Shown here in pieces: positions 44,445-52,638 of a stretch of 64,000 nucleotides of DNA (its first letter is position 1; each line of letters opens with the position of its first letter). A model generated the notes under the pieces. The model saw nothing but the letters and a program-made list of their open reading frames with translations. It searched no databases and was not told the origin of the DNA. This stretch comes from Sporohalobacter salinus (GTDB lineage: Bacteria > Bacillota > Halanaerobiia > Halobacteroidales > Acetohalobiaceae), in NCBI RefSeq assembly GCF_016908635.1, contig NZ_JAFBEG010000001.1, forward strand, positions 1-64,000. Reading direction: 5' to 3'. A program made the position numbers and the translations under genes.

Positions 44445-45473
44445 ATGATGGCAATTAAAAAGGTAGCAATTGAAGAGGCAGTTGGCATGGTAATAGCTCA
44501 TGATATGACTCAAATTATTCCTGAAGAATTCAAAGGGGCTAGATTTCAAAAAGGAGATGTGATTGATAGTGAGGATATATCTACTCTAAAAGATATGGGT
44601 AAGGAGCATATATATGTTCTTTCTTTAAAGGAAGGGACTATTCATGAAGATGATGCAGCTTATCGAATTGCTGAGAAAGTAGTTGATAAAAATATTAATT
44701 TATCAGAACCATCAGAAGGAAAAATTACTCTTACGGCTGAGCAAAAAGGTATTCTTAAGGTAGATAAGGATTTGCTTTTAGAGGTTAATAGTATCGATGA
44801 GATTCTTATTACTTCTAGCCATAATAATATTTTTTTACAGGCGGGAGATTCATTAGCTGGAGTAAGGATTAATCCCTTAACAATTGAAGAAAATAAGCTT
44901 CAACAATTTGAAGATATTCTTGGTAATCAGAATATTTTTAAGGTAGATCCTTTTGCTGACAGGGAAGTAGGGGTAGTAGTTACTGGAAATGAAGTTTATA
45001 ATGAGCGAATTGAAGATGAATTTGTGCCGACCTTACAGAAGAAATTTAAGCGTTGGGGAGGAAAGTTATTAGATTCAATCATTGTTCCTGATGAAGTTGA
45101 TCAGATCACAGAAGCACTAGCTAACTTAAAAGAATCTGGTGCGAAAATATTAATTGTGTGTGGAGGAATGTCAGTTGATCCTGATGACTTGACTCCAAAG
45201 GGAATAAGAAATACTGGAGCTGAAATTATTAAGTACGGTGTGCCAGTATTACCTGGTAATAAATTAATGTTGGCTTATTGGAATGAAATACCTATATTAG
45301 GTCTGCCGGCCTGTGTTATTTTTGAAAAGATTACTGTTTTTGATCTTATTTATCCTCGTCTTTTAGCTGATGAAGAGTTAACAAGAGAGGATTTGATAGA
45401 ATTAAGTTATGGTGGATACTGTTATCATTGTGAAGAATGTCAGTTTCCTCAGTGTTCTTTTGGTAAAATTTAA
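44445..45473 (+). CDS. Molybdopterin-binding (MoeA/CinA-like) protein with Cys-rich tail
   Basis: A roughly 342-residue protein. The molybdopterin-binding (MPT_bind) domain spans about residues 165-310, with GVVVTGNEVYNERIED (about 170), the CGGMSVDPDDLTPKGIR loop (about 240) and GVPVLPGNKLMLA (about 265). The N-terminal 160 residues resemble the beta-rich part of this MoeA-like subgroup. The end carries CYHCEECQFPQCSFGK, four Cys in 12 residues, absent from ordinary MoeA. It may hand molybdenum or selenium-modified cofactor to the hydroxylases; inference. The start is ATG 44445 or ATG 44448, behind AAGGTGGG. Confidence 0.78.
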   Translation: MMAIKKVAIEEAVGMVIAHDMTQIIPEEFKGARFQKGDVIDSEDISTLKDMGKEHIYVLSLKEGTIHEDDAAYRIAEKVVDKNINLSEPSEGKITLTAEQKGILKVDKDLLLEVNSIDEILITSSHNNIFLQAGDSLAGVRINPLTIEENKLQQFEDILGNQNIFKVDPFADREVGVVVTGNEVYNERIEDEFVPTLQKKFKRWGGKLLDSIIVPDEVDQITEALANLKESGAKILIVCGGMSVDPDDLTPKGIRNTGAEIIKYGVPVLPGNKLMLAYWNEIPILGLPACVIFEKITVFDLIYPRLLADEELTREDLIELSYGGYCYHCEECQFPQCSFGKI

Positions 45474-45503
45474 ATCTTTTATTAATGGGGAAGGTAATAA
45501 CAT

Positions 45504-46877
45504 ATGATTTTGAGGAATGGTAAGGTAGTTGTTGATAATTCTTTACAAGAGGTTGATATAAGGATTAAAGGTAGCAAAATTGCAGATGTAAAGAGTGAAT
45601 TAAACCCTAAGCGAGAAGAAAAAGTTATTGATTTAGCTGGGAAATTAGTTTTTCCAGGTATTATTGATAGTCATACTCACTTCCTGCTTAAATCTAGAGG
45701 AACAGTGACTAGTGATGATTTCTATTCTGGAACTAAAGCAGCTGCTTATGGCGGAGTTACAACTATTATTGATTATGCTGAGCAGACTGAAGAATCTATT
45801 ATAGAGGGGCTACAAGAAAGAAAAAGAGAAGCACAGGGTGAGGCTGTAGTTGATTATAGTTTTCATCTTGTTATTAATAAATATTTTAATCCGGATAAAC
45901 ATTTAGACGAGTTATATCAACTAGGAGAATTGGGAGTTTCAAGTTTAAAGATATTTACTACCTATAAAGATATATATATGTTGGATGAGGATAAATTAGA
46001 TATTTTATTTAGAGCTGCTTATGAGAATGGATTATTAGTTACGGTTCATGCTGAAGATAATGAAATAATTAAGTCACAAAAAGAAAGGTATAAAGAATCA
46101 GGTAAAATAGGTATTAGTTATCATCCTGACATAAGACCTGGACTAGTTGAAAAGAAGGCAATTCAAAGATTAAATAAGCTTAGTAAGAAAAGAGGAACAG
46201 AGCTTTATATAGTCCATTTATCTTCTAAGGAAGGATATGAAGCAATAAAGGAAGCTAAACAATCAAATCCAAATCTTTATGTTGAAACAGCACCTCATTA
46301 TCTTACTTTAACTAGAAAAGAGTTAGAAAAGCCGGAGGGGAGACTAAGTTTTATGACTCCTCCTCTTAGAGAAGAAGAAGATAATCAAAAGTTGTGGCAG
46401 GGAATTATAGATAATATAATAGATGTTGTTGCGACTGATCATTGTGCTTTTAGTAAGGAACAGAAGGAGCTTGGACATCATTCGTTGGATATTCTTCCTG
46501 GCATTCCAGGGGTAGAAACAATGTTACCTTTAATTTATACTTATGGTGTGGATAATGATCGGATTTCGCTTTCTAGATTAGTAGATTTACTTTCGGTTAA
46601 ACCAGCTAAGATTTTTGGACTTTATCCCCAAAAAGGTAGTTTCAAAGAAGGGACAGACGCTGATATAGTAGTATATGATCCTACAATAGAATGGGATCTA
46701 AAGGGGGAAGTTTTACATTCTAAAGCTGGTTATACTCCATATCAAGATTTATCAGTAAAGGGAAAAGCAGTGATGACTATGGTTAGGGGAGAGATTATAG
46801 TTAAGGATGATGAATTTAAAGGAAAAAAAGGTTATGGTAGTTTTCTCGAAGCTAAATTAGATAAAATTAGAAGATAG
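45504..46877 (+). CDS. hydA: Dihydropyrimidinase/hydantoinase
   Basis: A 457-residue cyclic-imide amidohydrolase. The binuclear Zn site is visible: DSHTHF (about residue 54), the carboxylated Lys in SLKIFTTYKD (about 150), HAEDNE (about 183), VHLSSKEG (about 238) and ATDHCAFS (about 312). It opens hydantoin or dihydropyrimidine rings to N-carbamoyl amino acids, which the YgeY and YgeW products could then process. E. coli YgeZ is the counterpart in its purine cluster. Confidence 0.9.
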   Translation: MILRNGKVVVDNSLQEVDIRIKGSKIADVKSELNPKREEKVIDLAGKLVFPGIIDSHTHFLLKSRGTVTSDDFYSGTKAAAYGGVTTIIDYAEQTEESIIEGLQERKREAQGEAVVDYSFHLVINKYFNPDKHLDELYQLGELGVSSLKIFTTYKDIYMLDEDKLDILFRAAYENGLLVTVHAEDNEIIKSQKERYKESGKIGISYHPDIRPGLVEKKAIQRLNKLSKKRGTELYIVHLSSKEGYEAIKEAKQSNPNLYVETAPHYLTLTRKELEKPEGRLSFMTPPLREEEDNQKLWQGIIDNIIDVVATDHCAFSKEQKELGHHSLDILPGIPGVETMLPLIYTYGVDNDRISLSRLVDLLSVKPAKIFGLYPQKGSFKEGTDADIVVYDPTIEWDLKGEVLHSKAGYTPYQDLSVKGKAVMTMVRGEIIVKDDEFKGKKGYGSFLEAKLDKIRR

Positions 46878-46910
46878 AATTGAGAGTGTTTTTAAAGGAG
46901 GGTTGATTTA

Positions 46911-47762
46911 ATGTATAGAATACTTGACAAGGAAGTTATAGCTGTAAAAATAGTCAAGTTAAAGGTTGAAGCACCAGAGGTAGCTGCTAAAGCTAAGCCG
47001 GGACATTTTTTAATAGTTAGAGTAAATGAAAAGGCAGAGAGGATACCTTTAACAATTGCTGATTATAACCAACAAGAAGGAACGGTCACAATTATTGTGC
47101 AAGAGGTGGGTTTTAGTAGTCGTCAAATTTGCAACTTAGAAGTAGGAGAAGGCTTTTTGGATTTAGTTGGTCCCTTGGGTGAACCAATTAAGACTGAAGG
47201 TTATAATAAGGTAGTCTGTATTGGTGGAGGTTTAGGTAATGCTCCTTTATATCCTAAGGCCAAGTCTCTAAAGGAGGATGGAACAGAAGTAGTTAGTATT
47301 TTAGGAGCTCAAACAGCTGACAAATTGATTTTAGAAGAAGAATTTGATGAAATCAGTGATGAATTATATATGGCTACTGATGACGGTTCTAAAGGTCATG
47401 AAGGTTTCGTAACGGAAGTATTAGAAGATTTATTAAAGCAAGAAGATGATTTTGAATTAGCTATTGCTATTGGGCCAATGATTATGATGAAGGTTGTTTC
47501 TGAATTAACGGCTAAATATTCTTTGGAAACTATAGTCAGTTTAAATTCTTTAATGGTTGATGGAACAGGTATGTGTGGTGGCTGTCGAGTGACAGTTGGT
47601 GAAGAAACTAAATTTGCTTGTGTAGATGGTCCAGCGTTTGATGGACATTTAGTCGATTTTGATGAGCAGTTAAGAAGGCAGCAATTTTATACTGATCAGG
47701 AAGAAGAAGTTAAGCAGTGTCAACATGTTGGAGGTGAACATCAATGTCACAAGAAGGAATAA
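46911..47762 (+). CDS. nfnA: NADH-dependent ferredoxin:NADP+ oxidoreductase, alpha subunit (NfnA/SudB)
   Basis: A 283-residue FAD/[2Fe-2S] protein of the PyrK/SudB class. An FAD-binding barrel (about 1-95) precedes a nucleotide domain with VCIGGGLGNAPLYP (about 103). The [2Fe-2S] ligands lie in GTGMCGGCRVTV and KFACVDGP (about 220-245). With the next gene it forms the electron-bifurcating NfnAB transhydrogenase. In this setting it could take electrons released by the molybdenum hydroxylases or the PreA-like enzyme. Overlap of 19 nt with the next gene. Confidence 0.88.
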   Translation: MYRILDKEVIAVKIVKLKVEAPEVAAKAKPGHFLIVRVNEKAERIPLTIADYNQQEGTVTIIVQEVGFSSRQICNLEVGEGFLDLVGPLGEPIKTEGYNKVVCIGGGLGNAPLYPKAKSLKEDGTEVVSILGAQTADKLILEEEFDEISDELYMATDDGSKGHEGFVTEVLEDLLKQEDDFELAIAIGPMIMMKVVSELTAKYSLETIVSLNSLMVDGTGMCGGCRVTVGEETKFACVDGPAFDGHLVDFDEQLRRQQFYTDQEEEVKQCQHVGGEHQCHKKE

Positions 47763-49126
47763 AGCATGAGATGCCTGAGCAAGATCCGATAGAACGGATC
47801 AACAATTTTGATGAAGTAGCTTTAGGTTATGATGAAGAAACGGCTATTAAAGAGGCTAAGCGTTGTTTGCAGTGTTCAAATCCAAAATGTAAAGCAGGAT
47901 GTCCAGTAGAAGTGGACATTCCAGGGTTTATTCAGTTAGTAGCAGAAGGCAAATTTGAAGAAGCGGCTAAAAAAGTTAAAGAAAAGAATAATCTTCCCGC
48001 TATTTGTGGGCGAGTCTGTCCTCAAGAAGATCAATGTGAAGCAGAATGTGTAGTTGGAATCAAAGATGAACCAGTAGCTATTGGTCGATTGGAGAGATTT
48101 GTAGCTGATTATACTAGTGACAACGAAGAAGCAAAGGAAATTCAGCAGGATCAAGGTAAGGTGGCAGTTGTTGGAGCTGGGCCTTCAGGGTTAACTGCTG
48201 CAGCTGATTTGGCTAAAATGGGGTATCAAGTTACTATCTTTGAAGCTTTTCATAAGCCTGGTGGAGTCTTAACTTATGGTATTCCGGAGTTTAGATTACC
48301 GAAAGAAGTAGTTAAAAGAGAAGTGGCAAAGATTAAAGAATTAGGTGTAGAGATCAAGTTAAATCAGGTAATTGGTAAAATTAAAGGAGTAGACGAGCTA
48401 TTTGAAGAAGGTTATGATGCTGTTTTTGTAGGAACAGGCGCTGGATTGCCTAAATTTTTAGGTTTAGAAGGAGAAAACTTAAATGGCGTCTATTCAGCTA
48501 ATGAATTTTTGACTAGAGTTAATTTAATGAAGGCTTATAAATTTCCTGAGTATAAAACTCCAGTTTATGTTGGAGATAAAGTAGCAGTTGTTGGAGGCGG
48601 AAATGTAGCTATGGATGCTGCAAGAACTGCTTTAAGATTAGGAGCTGAGGAATCAATTATTGTCTACCGTCGAGGTAGAAAAGAGATGCCTGCTAGAGAA
48701 GAGGAGATTCATCATGCTCAACAAGAAGGAGTTCAATTTGAACTATTAAATAATCCAACTAAGATTTTAGGAGATGAGGATGGCTTCGTAACAGGGATGG
48801 AATGTATTAGGATGGAATTAGGTGAACCTGATGATTCTGGACGACGGCGTCCAATTCCGATTGAAGGTTCTGAGTTTAGAATTGATGTTGATACGGTAAT
48901 TATGGCTATTGGTCAGAGTCCTAATCCAATTCTAATTAATGATACTTCCAAACTAGAGACAACGGATTGGGGGACAATTATTACTGATGAAGAAACAGGC
49001 GAGACTACTAAAGCAGGGGTTTTTGCTGGCGGAGATGTAGTAACAGGAGCTGCAACGGTAATTGAAGCTATGGGAGCAGGTAAGAAGGCTGCTAGGAGTA
49101 TTGCGGAATATATAGATAATAGATAG
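47744..49126 (+). CDS. nfnB: NfnB/GltD-type flavoprotein, beta subunit
   Basis: A 460-residue protein with two N-terminal [4Fe-4S] clusters (CLQCSNPKCKAGCPV about residue 38; CGRVCPQEDQCEAEC about 88). An FAD loop VVGAGPSGLTAAADLA (about 143) and an NADPH loop VVGGGNVAMDAARTALRLG (about 283) follow. It ends with AGGDVVTGAATVIEAMGAGK. Family members include GltD, SudA and NfnB. The neighbouring NfnA argues for NfnB and not a glutamate synthase subunit. E. coli's purine cluster holds the related YgfT. Confidence 0.9.
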   Translation: MSQEGIKHEMPEQDPIERINNFDEVALGYDEETAIKEAKRCLQCSNPKCKAGCPVEVDIPGFIQLVAEGKFEEAAKKVKEKNNLPAICGRVCPQEDQCEAECVVGIKDEPVAIGRLERFVADYTSDNEEAKEIQQDQGKVAVVGAGPSGLTAAADLAKMGYQVTIFEAFHKPGGVLTYGIPEFRLPKEVVKREVAKIKELGVEIKLNQVIGKIKGVDELFEEGYDAVFVGTGAGLPKFLGLEGENLNGVYSANEFLTRVNLMKAYKFPEYKTPVYVGDKVAVVGGGNVAMDAARTALRLGAEESIIVYRRGRKEMPAREEEIHHAQQEGVQFELLNNPTKILGDEDGFVTGMECIRMELGEPDDSGRRRPIPIEGSEFRIDVDTVIMAIGQSPNPILINDTSKLETTDWGTIITDEETGETTKAGVFAGGDVVTGAATVIEAMGAGKKAARSIAEYIDNR

Positions 49127-49177
49127 TTGAATAGGTTATTATAATTAAATATTTTTGGCTAATAGAGGGGAGTAAAA

Positions 49178-49765
49178 ATGGTTTCAGCTATAGTTTTAGC
49201 TGCTGGGATGTCGACTAGATTAGGCGAACCTAAACAATTACTTTCAATTGGTAAGAGAACAATTATAGAAGAGGTTATAAATAATTTATTAGCTACCGAA
49301 GTGGAGGAAGTAATAGTAGTTCTTGGTTATCAAGCAAGCCAAGTTAAGAAATTAATAGCTGGTCAAGAGGTTGAGATTTGTTATAATAAAGATTATAAAT
49401 TAGGCCAAAGTACTTCTCTAAAAGAAGGGTTATCATCAATTAATGATGACTGTAGGGCAATTCTTTGCATGTTAGGGGATCAACCTTTAGTAAAAAAAGA
49501 GACCATTAATCAATTGATTAATGAGTTTGAAGCAGGGACAGAATTAATAGTAGCTCCAGAATATAAAGGACGCAGAGGTAATCCAGTAATTTTTTCGGCT
49601 GATTTAAAGTCAGAAATGTTAGAGATCAGCGGAGATCAAGGAGCTAGAGAATTAATTTACAAATATTATAATCAGATTAAATTAGTCGAAGTAGAAGATC
49701 AAGGGGTTATTTTTGATATTGATACTAAAGAAGATTATCTAAAACTATTAAATATTATAAATTAA
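49178..49765 (+). CDS. MocA-like molybdenum cofactor cytidylyltransferase (second copy)
   Basis: A 195-residue paralogue of the protein at 38765: LAAGMSTRLGEPKQLLSI (residues 6-23), CMLGDQPLVKKE (about 97) and EYKGRRGNPVIF (about 130). This last motif is the usual MocA form. Two copies in one block may serve two hydroxylases or two cofactor steps. GAGGGGAG precedes ATG 49178. Last gene of the block, followed by a terminator. Confidence 0.85.
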   Translation: MVSAIVLAAGMSTRLGEPKQLLSIGKRTIIEEVINNLLATEVEEVIVVLGYQASQVKKLIAGQEVEICYNKDYKLGQSTSLKEGLSSINDDCRAILCMLGDQPLVKKETINQLINEFEAGTELIVAPEYKGRRGNPVIFSADLKSEMLEISGDQGARELIYKYYNQIKLVEVEDQGVIFDIDTKEDYLKLLNIIN

Positions 49766-49794
49766 ATTTTATGATAGTAATGGGGGGGATATTT

Positions 49795-49834
49795 CCTGTA
49801 ACTCGAGTTTGATTGAAGGGTTACAGGTTTTATT
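49795..49834 (+). terminator. Terminator of the purine-catabolism block
   Basis: CCTGTAAC and GTTACAGG, an 8-bp perfect stem with a 17-nt loop, followed by TTTTATT. It lies 30 nt after the last gene of the long co-directional block. Confidence 0.75.
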
Positions 49835-50121
49835 ATGTATATAAAATGTTTTAGACTAAATGAAAAATAATTGATTTTAAAGTTATTAAAATAAAATTGG
49901 ATATTATTTAAATCAGTTTAGTTAGATTTTGTGAAGGTATTTAGAGATTAATACTGAATTAAGGTATAATCCTTAAGATGATATTCTTTAAACAAGCAGA
50001 TAATAAACTGAAAGTTGTAATTAGACTAGGTTTTAATCTGGAGAAATAAAGCTAAGTTAGATTGATTTTTGTTAAAAACTGTAGTAACATTTAGGTTAAA
50101 AATTACATATGATAACAGGGC
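49835..50121 (+). other. Non-coding stretch before the cobalamin riboswitch
   Basis: AT-rich DNA with no convincing ORF. A possible promoter (TTGATT, 17 nt, TAACAT, at 50062-50090) sits about 30 nt before the riboswitch. The rest shows nothing I can name. Confidence 0.5.
50062..50090 (+). promoter_or_regulatory. Possible promoter of the cobalamin-riboswitch transcript
   Basis: TTGATT (50062-50067), 17 nt, TAACAT (50085-50090). Spacing is ideal and position is right for a transcript beginning just before the aptamer, but both boxes are imperfect. Confidence 0.4.
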
Positions 50122-50285
50122 AATAAAAGTTCTCTATTCTATAGAGATTAAAAAGGAAAACGGTGAAAATCCGTTGCTGTAGTCGCAGCTGTGACCAGTA
50201 TTTTTATACATCTTCACTACGGATAGTGGGAAGGAGATGTTGTTTAAAAGCTGGAAGCCAGAAGACTTGCTATTATTGTTCGCTT
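50122..50285 (+). ncRNA. Cobalamin (B12) riboswitch
   Basis: The element reads in order TTCTCTAT/ATAGAGA stem, AAAAAGGAAAAC, GGTGAAAATCCG, GCTGTAGTCGCAGCTGTGA, the CACTAC...GTGGGAAGG hairpin, and the B12-box-like GGAAGCCAGAAGACTTGC. These are the conserved blocks of the cobalamin aptamer in their usual order and spacing. With cobalamin bound, the terminator at 50383-50416 should form. The regulated gene is the YitT-family protein at 50452. Confidence 0.9.
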
Positions 50286-50382
50286 CTTATACTCCGGCTT
50301 AGAGATTTTGAAGCTAACTTGCAAAGATATTAATAAGTCTATCTTAGAGATGATTTTAAGATTGGCTATTAATATAGGTTGG

Positions 50383-50416
50383 TGGAGCTGTCTCTTATGA
50401 GGGACAGCTTTTTATA
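50383..50416 (+). terminator. Riboswitch expression-platform terminator
   Basis: AGCTGTCTC and GAGGGACAGCT form a strong stem with a tiny loop, followed by TTTTTAT. It lies between the cobalamin aptamer and the yitT-family gene, where a ligand-controlled terminator belongs. Confidence 0.82.
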
Positions 50417-50451
50417 TGTTTTATTAAAAAAGGAAAAGAGGGGGAGGAAAA

Positions 50452-51291
50452 ATGATAAGTAAAAAAGTAACTAATATAATAGGGATTATATTGGGGACAT
50501 CCATAACAGCTTTAGGTATTACTTCGTTTTTATCTTATAATAATATAATTACAGGAGGATTTAGCGGTTTAGCACTTATGATTCATTATTTACTAGATTT
50601 TGAAATAGGTAAGACCCTTTTTATATTAAATTTGCCTTTCTTTATTGTAGGTGCTAAGGAATTAGGAGTTACAAGAATGATTAACTCATTAATTGCTGTT
50701 ATGAGTTTGTCATTTTGGACGGATTTCTTACCACGGTTTAGTTTATACACTACTCATGATAAATTATTGGCTTCAATATTTGGAGGAGTTTTAATTGGAG
50801 TAGGATTAGGCGTTGTTTTTAGGTTTAATGGAACTACTGGTGGTACTGATATAATAGGAAAAATAATAGAAAAGCATACTCATTTTAAATTAGGGCAATG
50901 TATAGCAACCACAAATATTATAATTATAATTGCTTCAGGTATTTTATTTAATTTTGAAGTAGCTCTGTATGCTATTATAACTACTTTTACTACGGGGAAA
51001 GTAGTTGATTTTGTTCAGCAGGGCCTAAACGTATCTAAAGCTACATTCATCATTTCGGATAAACCTATAGATATAAAACATAATATATATGAAAATTTAG
51101 GAAGAGGAGTAACTTTATTAGATGGTAAAGGAGGTTTTACGGAAACTCAGAAAGAAATTATTTTATGTACTTTAAAAAGTAAAGAAGTTCCTAAATTAAA
51201 AGAGGCAGTAACTGAAATAGATAATAATGCTTTTATTATATTAACTAGTGTGCATGAAGTATTAGGCAATGGATTTATTCGGAGTAACTAA
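50452..51291 (+). CDS. YitT-family membrane protein under cobalamin riboswitch control
   Basis: A 279-residue protein. Five to six membrane helices (about residues 8-190) with YNNIITGGFSGLALMI (about 29) and FRFNGTTGGTDIIGKII (about 124) are followed by a soluble DUF2179 domain with GVTLLDGKGGFT (about 222-233) at the C-terminus. This is the YitT/DUF161 architecture. Family members are uncharacterised and are sometimes suggested to be transporters. The B12 riboswitch in front suggests a role tied to cobalamin, cobalt or a precursor, which I have not seen described for YitT proteins. ATG 50452 has GGGGGAGG. Confidence 0.88.
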   Translation: MISKKVTNIIGIILGTSITALGITSFLSYNNIITGGFSGLALMIHYLLDFEIGKTLFILNLPFFIVGAKELGVTRMINSLIAVMSLSFWTDFLPRFSLYTTHDKLLASIFGGVLIGVGLGVVFRFNGTTGGTDIIGKIIEKHTHFKLGQCIATTNIIIIIASGILFNFEVALYAIITTFTTGKVVDFVQQGLNVSKATFIISDKPIDIKHNIYENLGRGVTLLDGKGGFTETQKEIILCTLKSKEVPKLKEAVTEIDNNAFIILTSVHEVLGNGFIRSN

Positions 51292-51372
51292 ATAAGGTTT
51301 AGTTTATTTTGATTTTGGATTATAGAAAGAAGTGGTGATAGATAACTGGGTTAGCTAGAAAGGAGATTAATA

Positions 51373-52422
51373 ATGTATCCATTAAAATTTAAATCGGTTT
51401 ATAAAGAAAAAATATGGGGCGGAACAGCTTTAGCAGAAAAGTTTGATCGTGATATACCTAGTAATTCTATTGGGGAGAGTTGGGAAATAGCAGCTCGCGA
51501 GAATGGAAGTAGTAAAATTAGTAATGGAAGATTTGCAGGCAAAGAATTAATGGAAGTAATTGAAAAAGAGGGAACTAAGGTTTTGGGAACAAAAGCTAAG
51601 GATGAATATTTTCAAAAATTTCCGTTGTTAATTAAATTATTAGATGCTAATGATAAATTGTCGGTACAGGTTCATCCTGATGACGAATATGCTTTCGAAC
51701 ATGAAGATGGTGAGTTAGGCAAGACAGAAATGTGGTATGTTATTGATGCTCAAGAAGATGCTAAACTAATTTATGGAGTTAATCCAGAGGTCACTAAAGA
51801 GGAGTTTGCTACGGCAATTAAAGAGGGAAACTTAGAAGAAAAATTAATTAAAGTTAATGTTGAAGCAGGTGATGTACTTTATATACCAGCGGGGACGATT
51901 CATGCTATTGAGGAAGGAATATTATTGGCAGAAATACAGCGAAATTCAGATACAACTTATCGAGTATATGATTGGAATCGAGTTGGGCAAGATGGGGAAT
52001 TTCGTGAATTGCATATTGAATCTGCTTTAGATGTAATAGATTTTGAAGCTAAACCGCAAACTAAAGTAACAGGCTTAGAGATTGAAGAAAAAGGAGTTAC
52101 AAGAAATATTTTAGTTGCCTGTCCTTATTTTATAACAGAAACTTTAGATATTAATAAGCAGTACGCTGACCAGGCAGATGGCAGTAGGTTTTATATTTTA
52201 ATGGGGCTAGAAGGAAAAGCAAGATTAACTTATCAAGATGGCGAAATTGATTTAGAAGCAGGAGAGACTGTATTGTTACCAGCGGTTTTAGGAGATTATA
52301 TAATTAAAGGCGATTGTAAATTAATTAAATCTTATATTAAAGATCCAACTAAGTTGAAGACTGAGTTAAGTGATAAAGGGTATTCTAAAACAGAAATTAA
52401 TCGAATTAAGGGGATAATATAG
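51373..52422 (+). CDS. manA: Mannose-6-phosphate isomerase, class I
   Basis: A 349-residue cupin-type Zn enzyme interconverting mannose-6-phosphate and fructose-6-phosphate. The Zn ligands lie in LSVQVHPDDEYAFEHE (about residues 96-111) and later in AGTIHAIEEG (about 175). The N-terminal YKEKIWGG and SWEIAAR are typical of the Firmicute form. It sits next to a PTS-type regulator and an EIIB, suggesting mannose or fructose use. ATG 51373 follows AAAGGAG. Ends at its own terminator. Confidence 0.93.
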   Translation: MYPLKFKSVYKEKIWGGTALAEKFDRDIPSNSIGESWEIAARENGSSKISNGRFAGKELMEVIEKEGTKVLGTKAKDEYFQKFPLLIKLLDANDKLSVQVHPDDEYAFEHEDGELGKTEMWYVIDAQEDAKLIYGVNPEVTKEEFATAIKEGNLEEKLIKVNVEAGDVLYIPAGTIHAIEEGILLAEIQRNSDTTYRVYDWNRVGQDGEFRELHIESALDVIDFEAKPQTKVTGLEIEEKGVTRNILVACPYFITETLDINKQYADQADGSRFYILMGLEGKARLTYQDGEIDLEAGETVLLPAVLGDYIIKGDCKLIKSYIKDPTKLKTELSDKGYSKTEINRIKGII

Positions 52423-52437
52423 AAAAGTTATTTTACT

Positions 52438-52470
52438 TCCTAGGATTATTAATCCTAGGAGGTTTTTTTA
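52438..52470 (+). terminator. Terminator of manA
   Basis: CCTAGGATT and AATCCTAGG with a 3-nt loop, followed by AGG and a run of seven T. Sixteen nt after the manA stop. Confidence 0.88.
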
Positions 52471-52482
52471 TTTATTTTGTTT

Positions 52483-52512
52483 AATAGTTTCCGGTTTAAT
52501 CCGGAAACTATT
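52483..52512. repeat. Perfect 12-bp inverted repeat upstream of the PRD regulator
   Basis: AATAGTTTCCGG and its exact complement CCGGAAACTATT flank TTTAAT. No T-run follows on either strand, so it is not a typical terminator. It lies 127 bp ahead of the regulator gene and could be an operator or an RNA antiterminator-like hairpin. Confidence 0.5.
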
Positions 52513-52638
52513 GTTACGTTTAAACACTATCGTTATAAAGATTTTTATGTTATTATATATATACATCATAAAAGGAAAAAAATGGTAATTCACATAATTA
52601 ATCCAATTAAGTTTGGCAAATATAAGGTGGTATAAATA

